DNA of 64,000 nt from Natrinema sp. SYSU A 869 (GCF_019879105.1 NZ_CP082249.1:682001-746000), one strand, 5' to 3'; positions 35,100-44,194 are shown, counted from the stretch's first letter. Translations and numbers: made by a program. Notes: a model not told the origin generated them from the sequence alone.

Positions 35100-35180
35100 A
35101 TACGGTCTCCTGTAAGTCATTGCCGGCGCAACCCCGTCCGCTCTGGGGTTGCGCCGGTAAATCGTTACAGTAATCCGTAT
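35100..35180. repeat. 81-bp nested palindromic element, second member
   Basis: Outer arms ATACGG(N4)CTGTAA and TTACAG(N4)CCGTAT, with a perfect 13-bp inner stem CCGGCGCAACCCC/GGGGTTGCGCCGG (35123-35135/35145-35157) and a 9-nt loop. The joints (AAGTCATT left, AAATCG right) match those of the element at 30666 although the arm sequences differ. Its right edge touches the stop codon of the gene at 35180. Confidence 0.85.
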
Positions 35181-35506
35181 CAGGCGTGTTTCTTCTCGGG
35201 ATTCTCGCCCTGCGGGTGGTACTTCCAGAAGTTACCAGCGCGCATCGCATCGCCGACGGCCTTGTGCATGTCGAGCATCGTCTCGAACTCCTCGGGTTCG
35301 ACGTACTCGAAGATCTCGCTCAGCGGGACGACCGTCTCGTAGTTGATCCGGATCGGGTAGTCGCCGTACTCCTCGACGAACTCGTCGCGGTCCATCGGGT
35401 AGTCCTCCTCCTCGTCGACTTTGTCCGCGATGATCCGCATGTCGAACTTGCGCATCCCCTCGCTGCCCTCCTCGCCGTCGGGATCGACCGGCCAGTTGCT
35501 GCTCAT
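35180..35506 (-). CDS. Small conserved haloarchaeal protein, 108 aa
   Basis: An acidic protein beginning MSSNWPVDPDGEEGSEGMRK, with a dense YPMDRDEFVEEYGDYPIRIN region and a C-terminal FWKYHPQGENPEKKHA. I recall proteins of this type as a haloarchaea-specific uncharacterised family (DUF5785-like). No catalytic or metal motif. The ATG at 35506 is used. Just downstream of its stop is a palindromic element. Confidence 0.85.
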   Translation of the reverse strand: MSSNWPVDPDGEEGSEGMRKFDMRIIADKVDEEEDYPMDRDEFVEEYGDYPIRINYETVVPLSEIFEYVEPEEFETMLDMHKAVGDAMRAGNFWKYHPQGENPEKKHA

Positions 35507-35538
35507 ACCCGGACGTGTGTAGGGGTCCCGCAAAAGGA

Positions 35539-37809
35539 TTACTCCTCGTCGCCGCCGGTCCGCGGTCGGTCGACCAGGTCAACGCCGGTCAGTTCGAACC
35601 GTGCCCCGCCGTTGTCCCCCTCGGTGACGGTCACCGTCCAGCCGTGGGCCTCGGCGATCCGCTCGACGATCGCGAGCCCGAGACCGGTCCCGGCCCCGTC
35701 GCTCGAGTAGCCGCTCTCGAACACCTCGTCGCGCTCGTCGGCCGGGATGCCGGAGCCGTCGTCCGCGACGAAGAAGCCGTTGCCGTCCGCGTCGTCGAGT
35801 TCGCCGACGGTGAGCGTCAGGTCGGTATCGTCATGTTCGACGGCGTCCTGACGAGCCTGCGAGTCAGGGCTCGTCGAGCCATGCTCGACGGCGTCCCGCT
35901 GAGATCCCGAAGCGGGGCTCGTGGAACCGTGTTCCACGGAATTACTGATGAGGTTCTCGAGGAGTTGCGTGAGCCGCGCCCGGTCGGCTTGGACGACGGC
36001 GTCCGTCTCGATCTCTAGTGCAGCGGCGGCCGTCTCGACGTGCCGCCAGCAGTCCTCGGTAAGGGTCGCGAGATCGACGGGTTCGGTGTTGGGGTCCGGA
36101 TCCCGCTCACGTGCAACCGTCAAGAGGTTCTCAATCAGGACCGCCATTCGGTCGTGGGCCCACGCGACGGCCTCGAGATCCTCGTCGGTACAGTCATCGG
36201 TCTCGCGGGCCTGTTCGAGGTGGCCCTGTGCGACGTTCAGTGGGTTTCGGAGGTCGTGGGAGACGATCCCGGCGAATCGATTGAGGCGTTCGTTCTGTGC
36301 CGTCAGTTCTCGCTCGCGGGCTTTGCGGTCGGAAATATTGCGCAAGACGCCGACGGTCCCGCTGAAGTGACCGTCCTCGTCCGTCGGCAGGGCCGCGATA
36401 TGGTTCTCGTTCGGGTGGCGTTCGCCGTCTTTCGTGATCGTCTCCATTTCGAACGACACGTGCTCGCGGTCGTCGTCGCACAACAGTGCCTCGATTTCCG
36501 ATTCGGCGGTGTCGATATCGTCGTCGTCCATGATGATCGAGACGTGTTCGCCGACCATCTCTTCGGGCTCGTACCCCGTCGTCGTTTCCTCGGCGTTGAT
36601 CGGAGGGACGACCTCGGTGAGATAGCCGTCGGCGTCCAACGTGTACACCTCGTCGGGAATCGTCTCGAGGATCGTCTCGTAGCGCTCGAGTTCACGTTCG
36701 CGCGCTTTGCGCTCGGTGATGTTGCGAACGACGCCGGCGACGCCCCGGTATCGGCCGTTCTCGAGGGGTAACAGCGAGAGGTGGTCCTCACAGCGGATCC
36801 GCTCGCCGTCGCTCGTTTCGACGGTGATCTCGTACGTCCGCTGGCGCTCGCTGTCGTCCGAGAGCAGAGATGTGATGCACGCTTCTCCGCCTTCTACGGA
36901 CGGCTCATCGAGGAGAAATGAGACGTGCTTGCCGACGATATCGCTCTTCTCGTAGCCGGTCATCTCGGCGTAGGCGTCGTTGACGAACGCGTATCGCCCC
37001 GCGGAATCGACCGTGTAGACGGGGTCCCCGAGGGCGTCGATGATCGTCTCGTAGCGCTCGAGGTCGCGTTCGCGTTCCTTGCGGTCCGTCATCTCTCGAA
37101 CCGTACAGATGAGGTCGCCGTTGCCGGTCGTCGACAGCGAGTGGGCCTCGACGAATGTACTGCCGTCCGCCCGCAGGCCGGTCGTCTCGCCGTACCAGTC
37201 GCCCTCAGCCATCACCGTCGGAATGATTTCGTCGCGGACGGTCTCGATATCCTCGTCCGGGTAGAGTAGACCCCAGTGTTCGCCGATCAGTTCCGCCGGC
37301 TCGTAGCCGTAGAGGTCGGCGTAGGACTGATTCACGTAGACGAATTGGCCCGCATCGTCGAGTAGGCTGATGCCTTCCCGTGCGGTTTCGACGGCGCGGA
37401 GCTGGCGCTCGCATTGCGAGTGATCGCGGGCCGTCTCGATGGCCCCGATGATCCCGTCTCTCAGTCTCGCGGACCCGCTACTCCCGTCGTCTTTCGGGAC
37501 GTAGTCCGTCACCCCGGCTCCGATCGCCTCGCTCGCGAGGGCTTCCGAGCCCGAATCGGTGTACAGGACGAACGGCACCTCCTCGTGGGTCGCTCGGACG
37601 GCATCGAAAAACGCCAGTCCGTCCATCTCGGGGAGTTCGTACTCCGAGACGAGACAGTCGATCTCGGTGTGCTCGAGGCGATCGAGTCCGTCGCTCGCGC
37701 TGGTCACACTGAGCGTTTCGATGGGGACCTCAGCTCGCTCGAGGCACTCGGCGGTTGCGGCCGTCCACGTCGGGTCGGTGTCCACGTGGAGGACGCGAAT
37801 CGGGTCCAT
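35539..37809 (-). CDS. Response-regulator/PAS hybrid sensor histidine kinase
   Basis: A 756-aa cytoplasmic kinase: receiver domain (~3-115), three PAS domains (~135-255, ~260-385, ~385-515), HisKA (His in RFAGIVSHDLRNPLNVAQGH, ~525) and HATPase (~630-740; G1 DDGSGI, G2 GTGLGLAIV). The receiver has Glu where the phospho-acceptor Asp is expected (CLVSEYELPEMDG), so it may not be phosphorylated. The ATPase N box is expanded by repeats of a VEHGSTSP motif. The ATG at 37809 begins the receiver; an upstream ATG would add 28 residues. Confidence 0.94.
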   Translation of the reverse strand: MDPIRVLHVDTDPTWTAATAECLERAEVPIETLSVTSASDGLDRLEHTEIDCLVSEYELPEMDGLAFFDAVRATHEEVPFVLYTDSGSEALASEAIGAGVTDYVPKDDGSSGSARLRDGIIGAIETARDHSQCERQLRAVETAREGISLLDDAGQFVYVNQSYADLYGYEPAELIGEHWGLLYPDEDIETVRDEIIPTVMAEGDWYGETTGLRADGSTFVEAHSLSTTGNGDLICTVREMTDRKERERDLERYETIIDALGDPVYTVDSAGRYAFVNDAYAEMTGYEKSDIVGKHVSFLLDEPSVEGGEACITSLLSDDSERQRTYEITVETSDGERIRCEDHLSLLPLENGRYRGVAGVVRNITERKARERELERYETILETIPDEVYTLDADGYLTEVVPPINAEETTTGYEPEEMVGEHVSIIMDDDDIDTAESEIEALLCDDDREHVSFEMETITKDGERHPNENHIAALPTDEDGHFSGTVGVLRNISDRKARERELTAQNERLNRFAGIVSHDLRNPLNVAQGHLEQARETDDCTDEDLEAVAWAHDRMAVLIENLLTVARERDPDPNTEPVDLATLTEDCWRHVETAAAALEIETDAVVQADRARLTQLLENLISNSVEHGSTSPASGSQRDAVEHGSTSPDSQARQDAVEHDDTDLTLTVGELDDADGNGFFVADDGSGIPADERDEVFESGYSSDGAGTGLGLAIVERIAEAHGWTVTVTEGDNGGARFELTGVDLVDRPRTGGDEE
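35830..35941. repeat. Tandem repeat in the kinase ATPase domain, with tight hairpins
   Basis: A ~48-bp unit encoding (D/S)(A/S)VEHGSTSPxSxxxR is present as two full copies plus a partial third. It contains two 8-bp perfect hairpins with 3-nt loops: CGTCGAGC-CAT-GCTCGACG (35872-35890) and CGTGGAAC-CGT-GTTCCACG (35920-35938). Confidence 0.8.
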
Positions 37810-38406
37810 TGAGACGCCCCGACGCGGGGATTCGTCTCGAATGTTCATGAACTGTTTCTCGGGACGATGGGGATATAGATTGGGGCCACTCACGAACCGC
37901 TTTCGGCGGCCGTTAAGCCCTGTCTGTCGAAATTCCTGATTATCGGTTGTGGATATTTATGGTGGAGAATTGCGATCGATCGGAGCGCCGTCCCCGGAAT
38001 CGGTGTCCCAAATCCGACCGGAAGCCGTTCGAGATAGCGCCGCGAACCGAGCGACGAGGAACGCTGCGAACTGGGTATCAGTCCCATCGCGAGGATGGCC
38101 CCCGCTCGAGCGGCGGTGATTACGTACCGAGGCGGGATCGATCGCGTTCGTGCCGGTCTCTTTCACCAACTTTGCAGTAGATATAAGTCATAACAGCTAA
38201 ACGAATAGACTGGAAGCCGATCTCCAGAAATGGGGCGTTATTGAAACGTCCCGGGTGGAACCAGCACCCGAGACTTGGCTTCCATCCGATGCGGACCGAA
38301 GCCATGATTGCGTACATTCTACCGGGATATAAACGTCCCGCACGATCATTGAATCGCCCGACACGACCAGTCTCGACGTTGCAACAGAGTACGAGCGGTG
38401 GCCGTG
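37810..38406. other. Gene-poor stretch, about 600 bp
   Basis: No convincing gene. It holds the promoter side of the kinase gene and, near 38252, a small hairpin (CGGGTG/CACCCG). Frames on both strands are short and basic. Confidence 0.45.
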
Positions 38407-38574
38407 ATGCGTAACGATCAGACAGCGAGTGACGACACTGACTCGTCGTCACCGCCCGACTGTCCGCGCTGTGGCGAGCGGGTCGCGTTCGTCACCGTCA
38501 CCGGTCCCATGACGGCATCGGCCAGTCCCTGTGGCTGTACGGTCCCGCCAAATCTGGTCCAGCGCGAGGAGTAG
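38407..38574 (+). CDS. 55-aa cysteine-rich small protein
   Basis: Begins with an acidic Ser/Asp-rich leader, then CPRCGERVAFVTVTGPM and a second pair CGC (residues 42-44) before a polar end. CPRC plus CGC suggests a single zinc site. ATG at 38407; a GTG directly before it is also in frame. Function unknown. Confidence 0.65.
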   Translation: MRNDQTASDDTDSSSPPDCPRCGERVAFVTVTGPMTASASPCGCTVPPNLVQREE

Positions 38575-38764
38575 CCCGGGGCTCGGACTCGAGCCCCGAC
38601 GATCAACCGGCCGTTCGGCGGTGCCGATCGAAATCACCACCCTGCCGACATCGTTCGTCGGACGGTCGGTTCGGAATTGGGGCCTCGAGTACAGCTCTTT
38701 TGAAGGCTATTTTGACTCTAAGTGGTTTAATTTAAACGCTTAATACTGTGATGTCGTGACAGGG

Positions 38765-38770
38765 TTTATA
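38765..38770 (+). promoter_or_regulatory. TATA-like box of the McrBC-like module
   Basis: TTTATA lies 28 nt before the ATG at 38799, in a markedly AT-rich stretch. The position fits a leaderless transcript for the whole three-ORF module. Confidence 0.5.
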
Positions 38771-38798
38771 GGTAGATACTGTCTCGATTTAGAAAATA

Positions 38799-39722
38799 AT
38801 GGGAATGGGACAATCAACGGATGATGGGGCAAACGATGATCCACCGACTGTCTATCAGGTTCCGATAAAGACGGAAGACGACGAGCCAATTCGGACTAAT
38901 TTCGAGCGAACTGTTGTTGAGGGAGTTCGCCGGGAACAACTCGAAGATCTCTGTGAAATCCCGCTTGAGCAGAAGATGCTCCGAGTATGGGGTAATCGAG
39001 AAGACAAACCAGCCGATACCGGTGATTATCTCTTATTTGCCGATCGGGATGGCCGCCATGGAGGCGACTATATGCTTCTTGCCCGTGTGGATTTTGCGAC
39101 GATTCTAGACGAGGAGACTGCAGCGGCGTTTACGGATACAATTGGATGGGGAGAGGTGACGGATGTCTCGTATCCTCACGTACTGTTTCTCGACCCTGTG
39201 TACGAGACGACCCTCGATCAGGAGGACTTTTGGGAGACACTTGGCTTCCGAGGGTGGCCGAACGACACGTTCAGCGGCATCAACTTTGATCGCGCCGGGT
39301 CGACATTCTTCACAGAGTATACTTCGGTCGACGGGTTCATCGAAGAAATTCAGGGTAACAAGATCTATCCGATCGAATCGGCCGACGAATATGAGACTCT
39401 CGAGGCAGCGATAGCCGATGTCCGAACTCGACTCGAAGACTCCGCAACAGAAACGTCGTGGCTCAAAACCCGTCTCGGTGAGGTACTCGTCGCAGAGTGG
39501 TCGACCGCTCTCACTGGATTCAAACCGTCTGGTACCGTTTCCTCGAGTACTGCCGCTACGTTCGATCAACTGCGAGGAATCTACGAGTCGATTGAGCCCG
39601 AACTCGAGACCATTGCCGACGAACTCGGCGTGGGTTCTCACCTCTCGTTTTCACCAGCGAAGATGCTCTTTCTCTGCTGGGTACGCATTTTCAGGAGGAG
39701 ATCGACGAAGGGGCTCCGTTGA
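38799..39722 (+). CDS. N-terminal part of McrB-like protein: PUA/EVE-like domain and helical linker
   Basis: 307 codons. Residues ~40-190 look like a PUA/EVE-type modified-base reader (LRVWGNREDKP, GDYLLFADRDGRHGGDYMLLARVDF, YPHVLFL), followed by a helical region (~190-285). From about residue 284 (after GVGSHLSF) the frame turns implausible, hydrophobic then Arg-rich, ending WVRIFRRRSTKGLR, while the +2 frame reads on as TSEDALSLLGTHFQEEIDEG into the next ORF. This is therefore probably the first third of one gene interrupted near 39650. AT-richer than neighbours, suggesting acquisition by transfer. Confidence 0.75.
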   Translation: MGMGQSTDDGANDDPPTVYQVPIKTEDDEPIRTNFERTVVEGVRREQLEDLCEIPLEQKMLRVWGNREDKPADTGDYLLFADRDGRHGGDYMLLARVDFATILDEETAAAFTDTIGWGEVTDVSYPHVLFLDPVYETTLDQEDFWETLGFRGWPNDTFSGINFDRAGSTFFTEYTSVDGFIEEIQGNKIYPIESADEYETLEAAIADVRTRLEDSATETSWLKTRLGEVLVAEWSTALTGFKPSGTVSSSTAATFDQLRGIYESIEPELETIADELGVGSHLSFSPAKMLFLCWVRIFRRRSTKGLR

Positions 39723-41452
39723 GCCAACCGCGGCTGAACAGTATTCTCCGCGACACCTACACCGCGGCCGATGAGAAAACAACCTCAGTACTCCCGTTGG
39801 CAGATGGGGGACATTCAGTAGTCTCTCACATTCGGACGGAATCGCCGACTGTGTACAAGTTCACGGCTCCGTGTGACTATTGGCTAACGAGTATCGAATA
39901 TAGCTCGGTGTCGTTCGGAGAAGAACATCGTGACCAGTGGGAAACCCTCTCGGAAGGCGACGTCGTTGTTCTCCATTCTCGTGCGGAGCCATCGGACGAG
40001 GCTCTCAGTCAACAGCCGAACGGCATACTCGGAGTCGGAATTCTCGGAAGTACGTTCGAGAAAGACGAACCGTGGTGGCGGGACGAACACGAACGTGGAG
40101 AGTCGTATCCGCTGATCGCGACGTTCGATCAGCTCTTCCTCACCGGTTCGATCGACGATATCGATACGCCTCGATCGATCACCGAAAAAACGCCATCGGA
40201 AATCGACCGAGAGTCCGCTGCACTGACCACGGATCTCCTCCCGATTACACGAGCCAACAGTATCTGTAACGATGTGGCTGATACCGAATTCCCGGTCCAG
40301 TCACTGCACGCGATCTTTCGAACTGACGACGGTGCAATCGATTACGAACGGCCAGTGGCGCTCATCGATGCGATTGCGGACGAATTGAAAGCAGTTCCGA
40401 CGGTCAACGTTCACAAATCGTATCAAGGATCGATTCAGACCGACCCACTCGACGGTCTCTACTTTCCAGGCGATCAGGGAGAGCGGATTCTCGAGCAGAT
40501 CACGACAGCCCTGCAATCCGGCAAACATGTCCTCCTGACTGGACCGCCAGGAACCGGGAAGACGGAGATCGCCCGTCGAGTCTGCACCTCACTTGCGAAA
40601 AGTCATCCATATCTCTACTCTGATTTCGAAATGACGACGGCGACTGCTGACTGGTCGACGTTCGATACGGTCGGCGGATACATGCCAAACGAATCCGAAA
40701 CCAGCGGTGACGACCTTGCGTTCACACCGGGGATCGTCCTCAATCGCCTCAAAAACAACCAGACGGATGCTCAGTCGAACGAGTTACTCATCATCGATGA
40801 ACTGAATCGTGCCGACATTGACAAAGCGTTCGGCCAGCTTTTCACAGTCCTCTCGGGGCAGTCGGTTCAGCTTCCGTATACGAAAAACGGCCGTGAGATC
40901 GAGGTGACGACGATCAACGACAGTTCCGGTTCCCTGGCAGACCACCAGTATCTCGTTCCGAATTCGTGGCGGATCTTCGCGACGATGAACACCTACGACA
41001 AGACATCGCTCTACGAGATGAGTTACGCGTTTATGCGTCGGTTCGCATTTATCCGCGTTCCTGCCCCTGAACTTCCCGAGGACCGAGCAGACGAAGAACA
41101 GTTAGAGGAGATGGTCTACGATTACGCGGATGCGTGGGGCCTCAATCTCAATCGCCCCGAAGCGATGGCTATCGGTCGCGTCTGGCGGGAGACGAACAAC
41201 GCAGTGGAGGAACGGGCGATCGGTCCTGCGATCATCGAGGATATCCTCCGATACATCAATCAGCATCCCGAAGACGAACTCGAGTATCATCTCACGCAAG
41301 CAGTCATCAGCTACGTGTTCCCACAACTCGAGGGCGTTCCGAAGCGTCGAAAGATCGTTCAAGAGATAGCCGCTGTCGGAGAAATCGACGAAGCGCTGCT
41401 CGAACGTGCGGCACGAGAGATGCTTCAGGTGAGCGTTGTAGAGAATGAATAA
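39719..41452 (+). CDS. McrB-like AAA+ NTPase
   Basis: 577 codons from a TTG at 39719, but the true start is probably 38799 through a frameshift. Residues ~40-170 form a second PUA/EVE-like domain (VYKFTAPCDYWLTSIEY ... EGDVVVLHSRAEP). The AAA+ domain has Walker A GPPGTGKT (~275), Walker B LLIIDELNRADIDKAFGQ (~356) and sensor 1 FATMNTYD, the McrB-type hallmark, plus a later RRFAFI. McrB proteins use GTP or ATP to translocate DNA and drive a nuclease partner. It overlaps the nuclease gene by 8 nt. Confidence 0.88.
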   Translation: MSQPRLNSILRDTYTAADEKTTSVLPLADGGHSVVSHIRTESPTVYKFTAPCDYWLTSIEYSSVSFGEEHRDQWETLSEGDVVVLHSRAEPSDEALSQQPNGILGVGILGSTFEKDEPWWRDEHERGESYPLIATFDQLFLTGSIDDIDTPRSITEKTPSEIDRESAALTTDLLPITRANSICNDVADTEFPVQSLHAIFRTDDGAIDYERPVALIDAIADELKAVPTVNVHKSYQGSIQTDPLDGLYFPGDQGERILEQITTALQSGKHVLLTGPPGTGKTEIARRVCTSLAKSHPYLYSDFEMTTATADWSTFDTVGGYMPNESETSGDDLAFTPGIVLNRLKNNQTDAQSNELLIIDELNRADIDKAFGQLFTVLSGQSVQLPYTKNGREIEVTTINDSSGSLADHQYLVPNSWRIFATMNTYDKTSLYEMSYAFMRRFAFIRVPAPELPEDRADEEQLEEMVYDYADAWGLNLNRPEAMAIGRVWRETNNAVEERAIGPAIIEDILRYINQHPEDELEYHLTQAVISYVFPQLEGVPKRRKIVQEIAAVGEIDEALLERAAREMLQVSVVENE

Positions 41453-42791
41453 GGACGAACTCCTCGATCAGCTTACCGAGGATATCCTCGCTTACGTGAT
41501 GCGAGGGTCATTCCCGGAGCGCGAACTGGCGCAATCGATCAAACCGGACCAACTTGACGAACGGTTCGAGGAGTACGAACTGCTCCTTGATCTTCACTTC
41601 GTTCTCAAATCGGATGTCGTATCGTTCGTCAGAGAGCTTTCGAAACATCTGCGGAACATCCGTACGGAAACGCAAACGGTGTCACGGACACGGCGTGGTG
41701 CCGTTGACGGACGAATCAACTGGGGAGCGACCATCAAAAAACGCTATTCCGAACATCCCCGAGATAGGTCGGTCTTCGTCTGTGACAACCGGTCGATAGA
41801 CTACGATATTCCCGAGAATATCGTCCTTAAACGGTTGATCTCGATCATTCACACGACGATCCGAGAGGCCGAGGAGTATCTCCGGGGCGAGTACGAGTGG
41901 GTTCAGGAGACTTGGAAAGGTAACGAGAACCTCATCGACGAGTTGCAACGAATCGTCGAGCGAAACGTCCACGTTCGTCGCATTCGCGACCCAGACACGT
42001 ACGAGCCGACCGAGCGGATGCTCACGACTGCCGCTAACTCGCGACAGGAGGTATACCGCGAGGCTGCGTCCCTTCTCAAATCTCGAGAGCGGTTGTTCGA
42101 GGGAGACGCGGACGAAATCAGGGCGTTGCTCGAGGAAACGGCAATCGCACCTGATGATCAAGACTCGCTCTTCGAACTCTTCGTTCTCTTTCGGTTCGTC
42201 GCGACGCTCGAACGGCTACAAGAGAGTCAACCGGAATTCAAAACGATCGCAACGGGTCGACAAGAGGTGGCTCGATTCGATGGTGACAAGGAAATTGCAC
42301 TCTATCACGATAACTCCGCGTCTGATCGGAATCTATCGTTCGTTGCAGTTCCCGATGAAGAGCAGGAGCAACTCTCACGGACCGACGAAGTTCAGCTCAC
42401 GGCACAAGATATCGCGAGCGATTACTTCGACCGAGAATTTCGAAATCACACAGGTCGCCCCGACGTAATCGTCCTCGAGATTATCTCTGAATCCGAGGAT
42501 CAGCACGAGTATCTGATTGTAGAAGTGAAAAACAGTACCAACACGGACACGATCCGCCGCGGAATCAAGGAAACGCTGGAATATCTCGCGTTTCTCCGGG
42601 TCAATGAGGATTACGTCTTCGGTCGTGATGATGAGAATTACTTCGGGTCTGGCTGGAACGGACTTCTAGTCGTTCAGGATCTCAACGACGAGACCGCTTC
42701 GTTCGAGGCGCAATCCGACAATCCAGTCACGATCCTCCAAGCAGCAGAGTTAGAAAAGCAGTTAGCCGCCATGTTACGCGAAATTCTATAG
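41445..42791 (+). CDS. McrC-like PD-(D/E)XK nuclease partner
   Basis: A 448-aa protein. The N-terminal and middle parts are helical and charged, resembling McrC/DUF2357-type partners. The C-terminal nuclease core shows RPDVIVLEI (metal Asp), YLIVEVKNS (the ExK motif, ~365) and a following helix with RRGIKETLEYLAFLR. It overlaps the AAA+ gene by 8 nt. Known McrBC systems cut DNA carrying modified cytosines; here the reader domains differ, so the target is open. Lower GC than the flanks. Confidence 0.82.
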   Translation: MNKDELLDQLTEDILAYVMRGSFPERELAQSIKPDQLDERFEEYELLLDLHFVLKSDVVSFVRELSKHLRNIRTETQTVSRTRRGAVDGRINWGATIKKRYSEHPRDRSVFVCDNRSIDYDIPENIVLKRLISIIHTTIREAEEYLRGEYEWVQETWKGNENLIDELQRIVERNVHVRRIRDPDTYEPTERMLTTAANSRQEVYREAASLLKSRERLFEGDADEIRALLEETAIAPDDQDSLFELFVLFRFVATLERLQESQPEFKTIATGRQEVARFDGDKEIALYHDNSASDRNLSFVAVPDEEQEQLSRTDEVQLTAQDIASDYFDREFRNHTGRPDVIVLEIISESEDQHEYLIVEVKNSTNTDTIRRGIKETLEYLAFLRVNEDYVFGRDDENYFGSGWNGLLVVQDLNDETASFEAQSDNPVTILQAAELEKQLAAMLREIL

Positions 42792-42875
42792 ACTCACTTG
42801 AAGTTCTGGATCAGTCTGTTCGACGGAGTGTACCGTCGTCGAACGCGAACGGTAGTGAATGCGAAAATGTAGCTC

Positions 42876-44048
42876 TCAGTCGTCGGCCGTCGTCTCTGCT
42901 TCCTCGTCCAGAATCTCCTCGCGGTGTTCATCCAGCAGCGGCGCGCGACCGCGGGGCTTCGGTTCGGTCTCGCTCATCTTGATCGGGTTGCCCGCGATCT
43001 CGACGTCTCTGTCGGCACCGGGCTGTTCGACCGGCACGAGCATGTCCCGGGCGCGGACGTGGTCGTCTTCGAAGATCTCTTCGGTGGTCTGGACGGGCGC
43101 GGCTGGGACCCGGCCCTCGAGGCTTCCGACGAGTTCGTCGTTCGTCAACTCGATCGCCCAGTCGGCCAGTTCCTCGCGAAGCGCCGCGCGGTTCTCGAGG
43201 CGCTCTGCAGTTGTGGGGTACGACTCGGCGAGGTCCTCGCGGTCCATCACGGCACAGAGTTCGGCCCAGTGGTTGTTGTTGAACGCGGCGATGACGGCGT
43301 AGCCGTCGGCGGTCTCGAAGGCGTTGTAGGGAAACAGCGTCGGGTGGGAGTTGCCCCGGCGGGTGGGAGCCTCGCCGGTGTAGGACTGCTGGTAGACGGC
43401 TCGTTCGGTGAAGCTGAGCATCGAGTCGTACATGGCGGTGTCGACGTACTGGCCCTCACCGGTCTGTTCGCGGTGGTTGACCGCTGCCAGAATCCCGATG
43501 CAGTTCAGCGTCGCGGTGAAGAGGTCGCCGACGCCGGGGCCGGTCTTGGTCGGCGGGCCGTCGGGCTGGCCGGTGGTCTCCATGACGCCGCCGAGTGCCT
43601 GCGCGATGAGGTCGAAGGAGGGCTGGCCCTGCCGATCTGTTTCACCCGTTCGCGGATCGCCGAAGCCCCGAATCGAGGAGTAGATGATCTCCGGATTGTA
43701 CTCTGTAAGCGTCTCGTAGCCTAGATCGTACTTCTCCATCGTCCCCGAGCGGTAGTTCTCGACGACGATGTCGGCCTCCTCGACCAGTGAGAGGAAGTCC
43801 GCGCGGTCCTCGTCGTCGCCGAGGTTTAGCTCGATGCTGCGCTTACCGCGGTTGACGCTCTGGAAGTAGCCGCCGTAGGCTTCCGCCTCGGGGTCGTCGA
43901 CGAACGGCGGGTTCGACCGGATCATGTCGCCGCCCGGCCGCTCGATTTTGACCACGTCTGCGCCCATGTCCGCGAGCAACATCGTGCAATACGGCCCAGC
44001 CAGCACCTGGGTCAGATCCAGCACGCGAAGGTTCGAGAGTGCACCCAT
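42876..44048 (-). CDS. mct: Succinyl-CoA:mesaconate CoA-transferase (class III CoA-transferase)
   Basis: A 390-aa CaiB/BaiF-family enzyme. N-terminal RVLDLTQVLAGPYCTMLLAD and KIERPGGDMIR are family hallmarks; the catalytic Asp is in DTAMYDSMLSFTER. Placed beside the other methylaspartate-cycle genes, it most likely activates mesaconate with CoA from succinyl-CoA. It is transcribed away from glmS, so the cycle is encoded on two divergent units with a 179-bp shared promoter region. ATG at 44048. Confidence 0.92.
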   Translation of the reverse strand: MGALSNLRVLDLTQVLAGPYCTMLLADMGADVVKIERPGGDMIRSNPPFVDDPEAEAYGGYFQSVNRGKRSIELNLGDDEDRADFLSLVEEADIVVENYRSGTMEKYDLGYETLTEYNPEIIYSSIRGFGDPRTGETDRQGQPSFDLIAQALGGVMETTGQPDGPPTKTGPGVGDLFTATLNCIGILAAVNHREQTGEGQYVDTAMYDSMLSFTERAVYQQSYTGEAPTRRGNSHPTLFPYNAFETADGYAVIAAFNNNHWAELCAVMDREDLAESYPTTAERLENRAALREELADWAIELTNDELVGSLEGRVPAAPVQTTEEIFEDDHVRARDMLVPVEQPGADRDVEIAGNPIKMSETEPKPRGRAPLLDEHREEILDEEAETTADD

Positions 44049-44194
44049 GTGTGTACGACTTCCTTCCTAAACCATTCCCAAAACCTTTACTATTGATTAT
44101 GTAGTTTGTCTCTAAATACCACACTCCGTGTGAACATCCACCATATGGACGCTGTTAGGGTGTTTAAGGAGTATTATCATGGAAGATCATTAGG

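Noticed and set aside
39640-39660. Programmed ribosomal frameshift between the McrB-like frames
   Set aside because: The run TTTTC is not a classical slippery heptamer, no strong downstream structure is seen, and two other genes in the window show the same kind of single-base loss, so an error or mutation is simpler.
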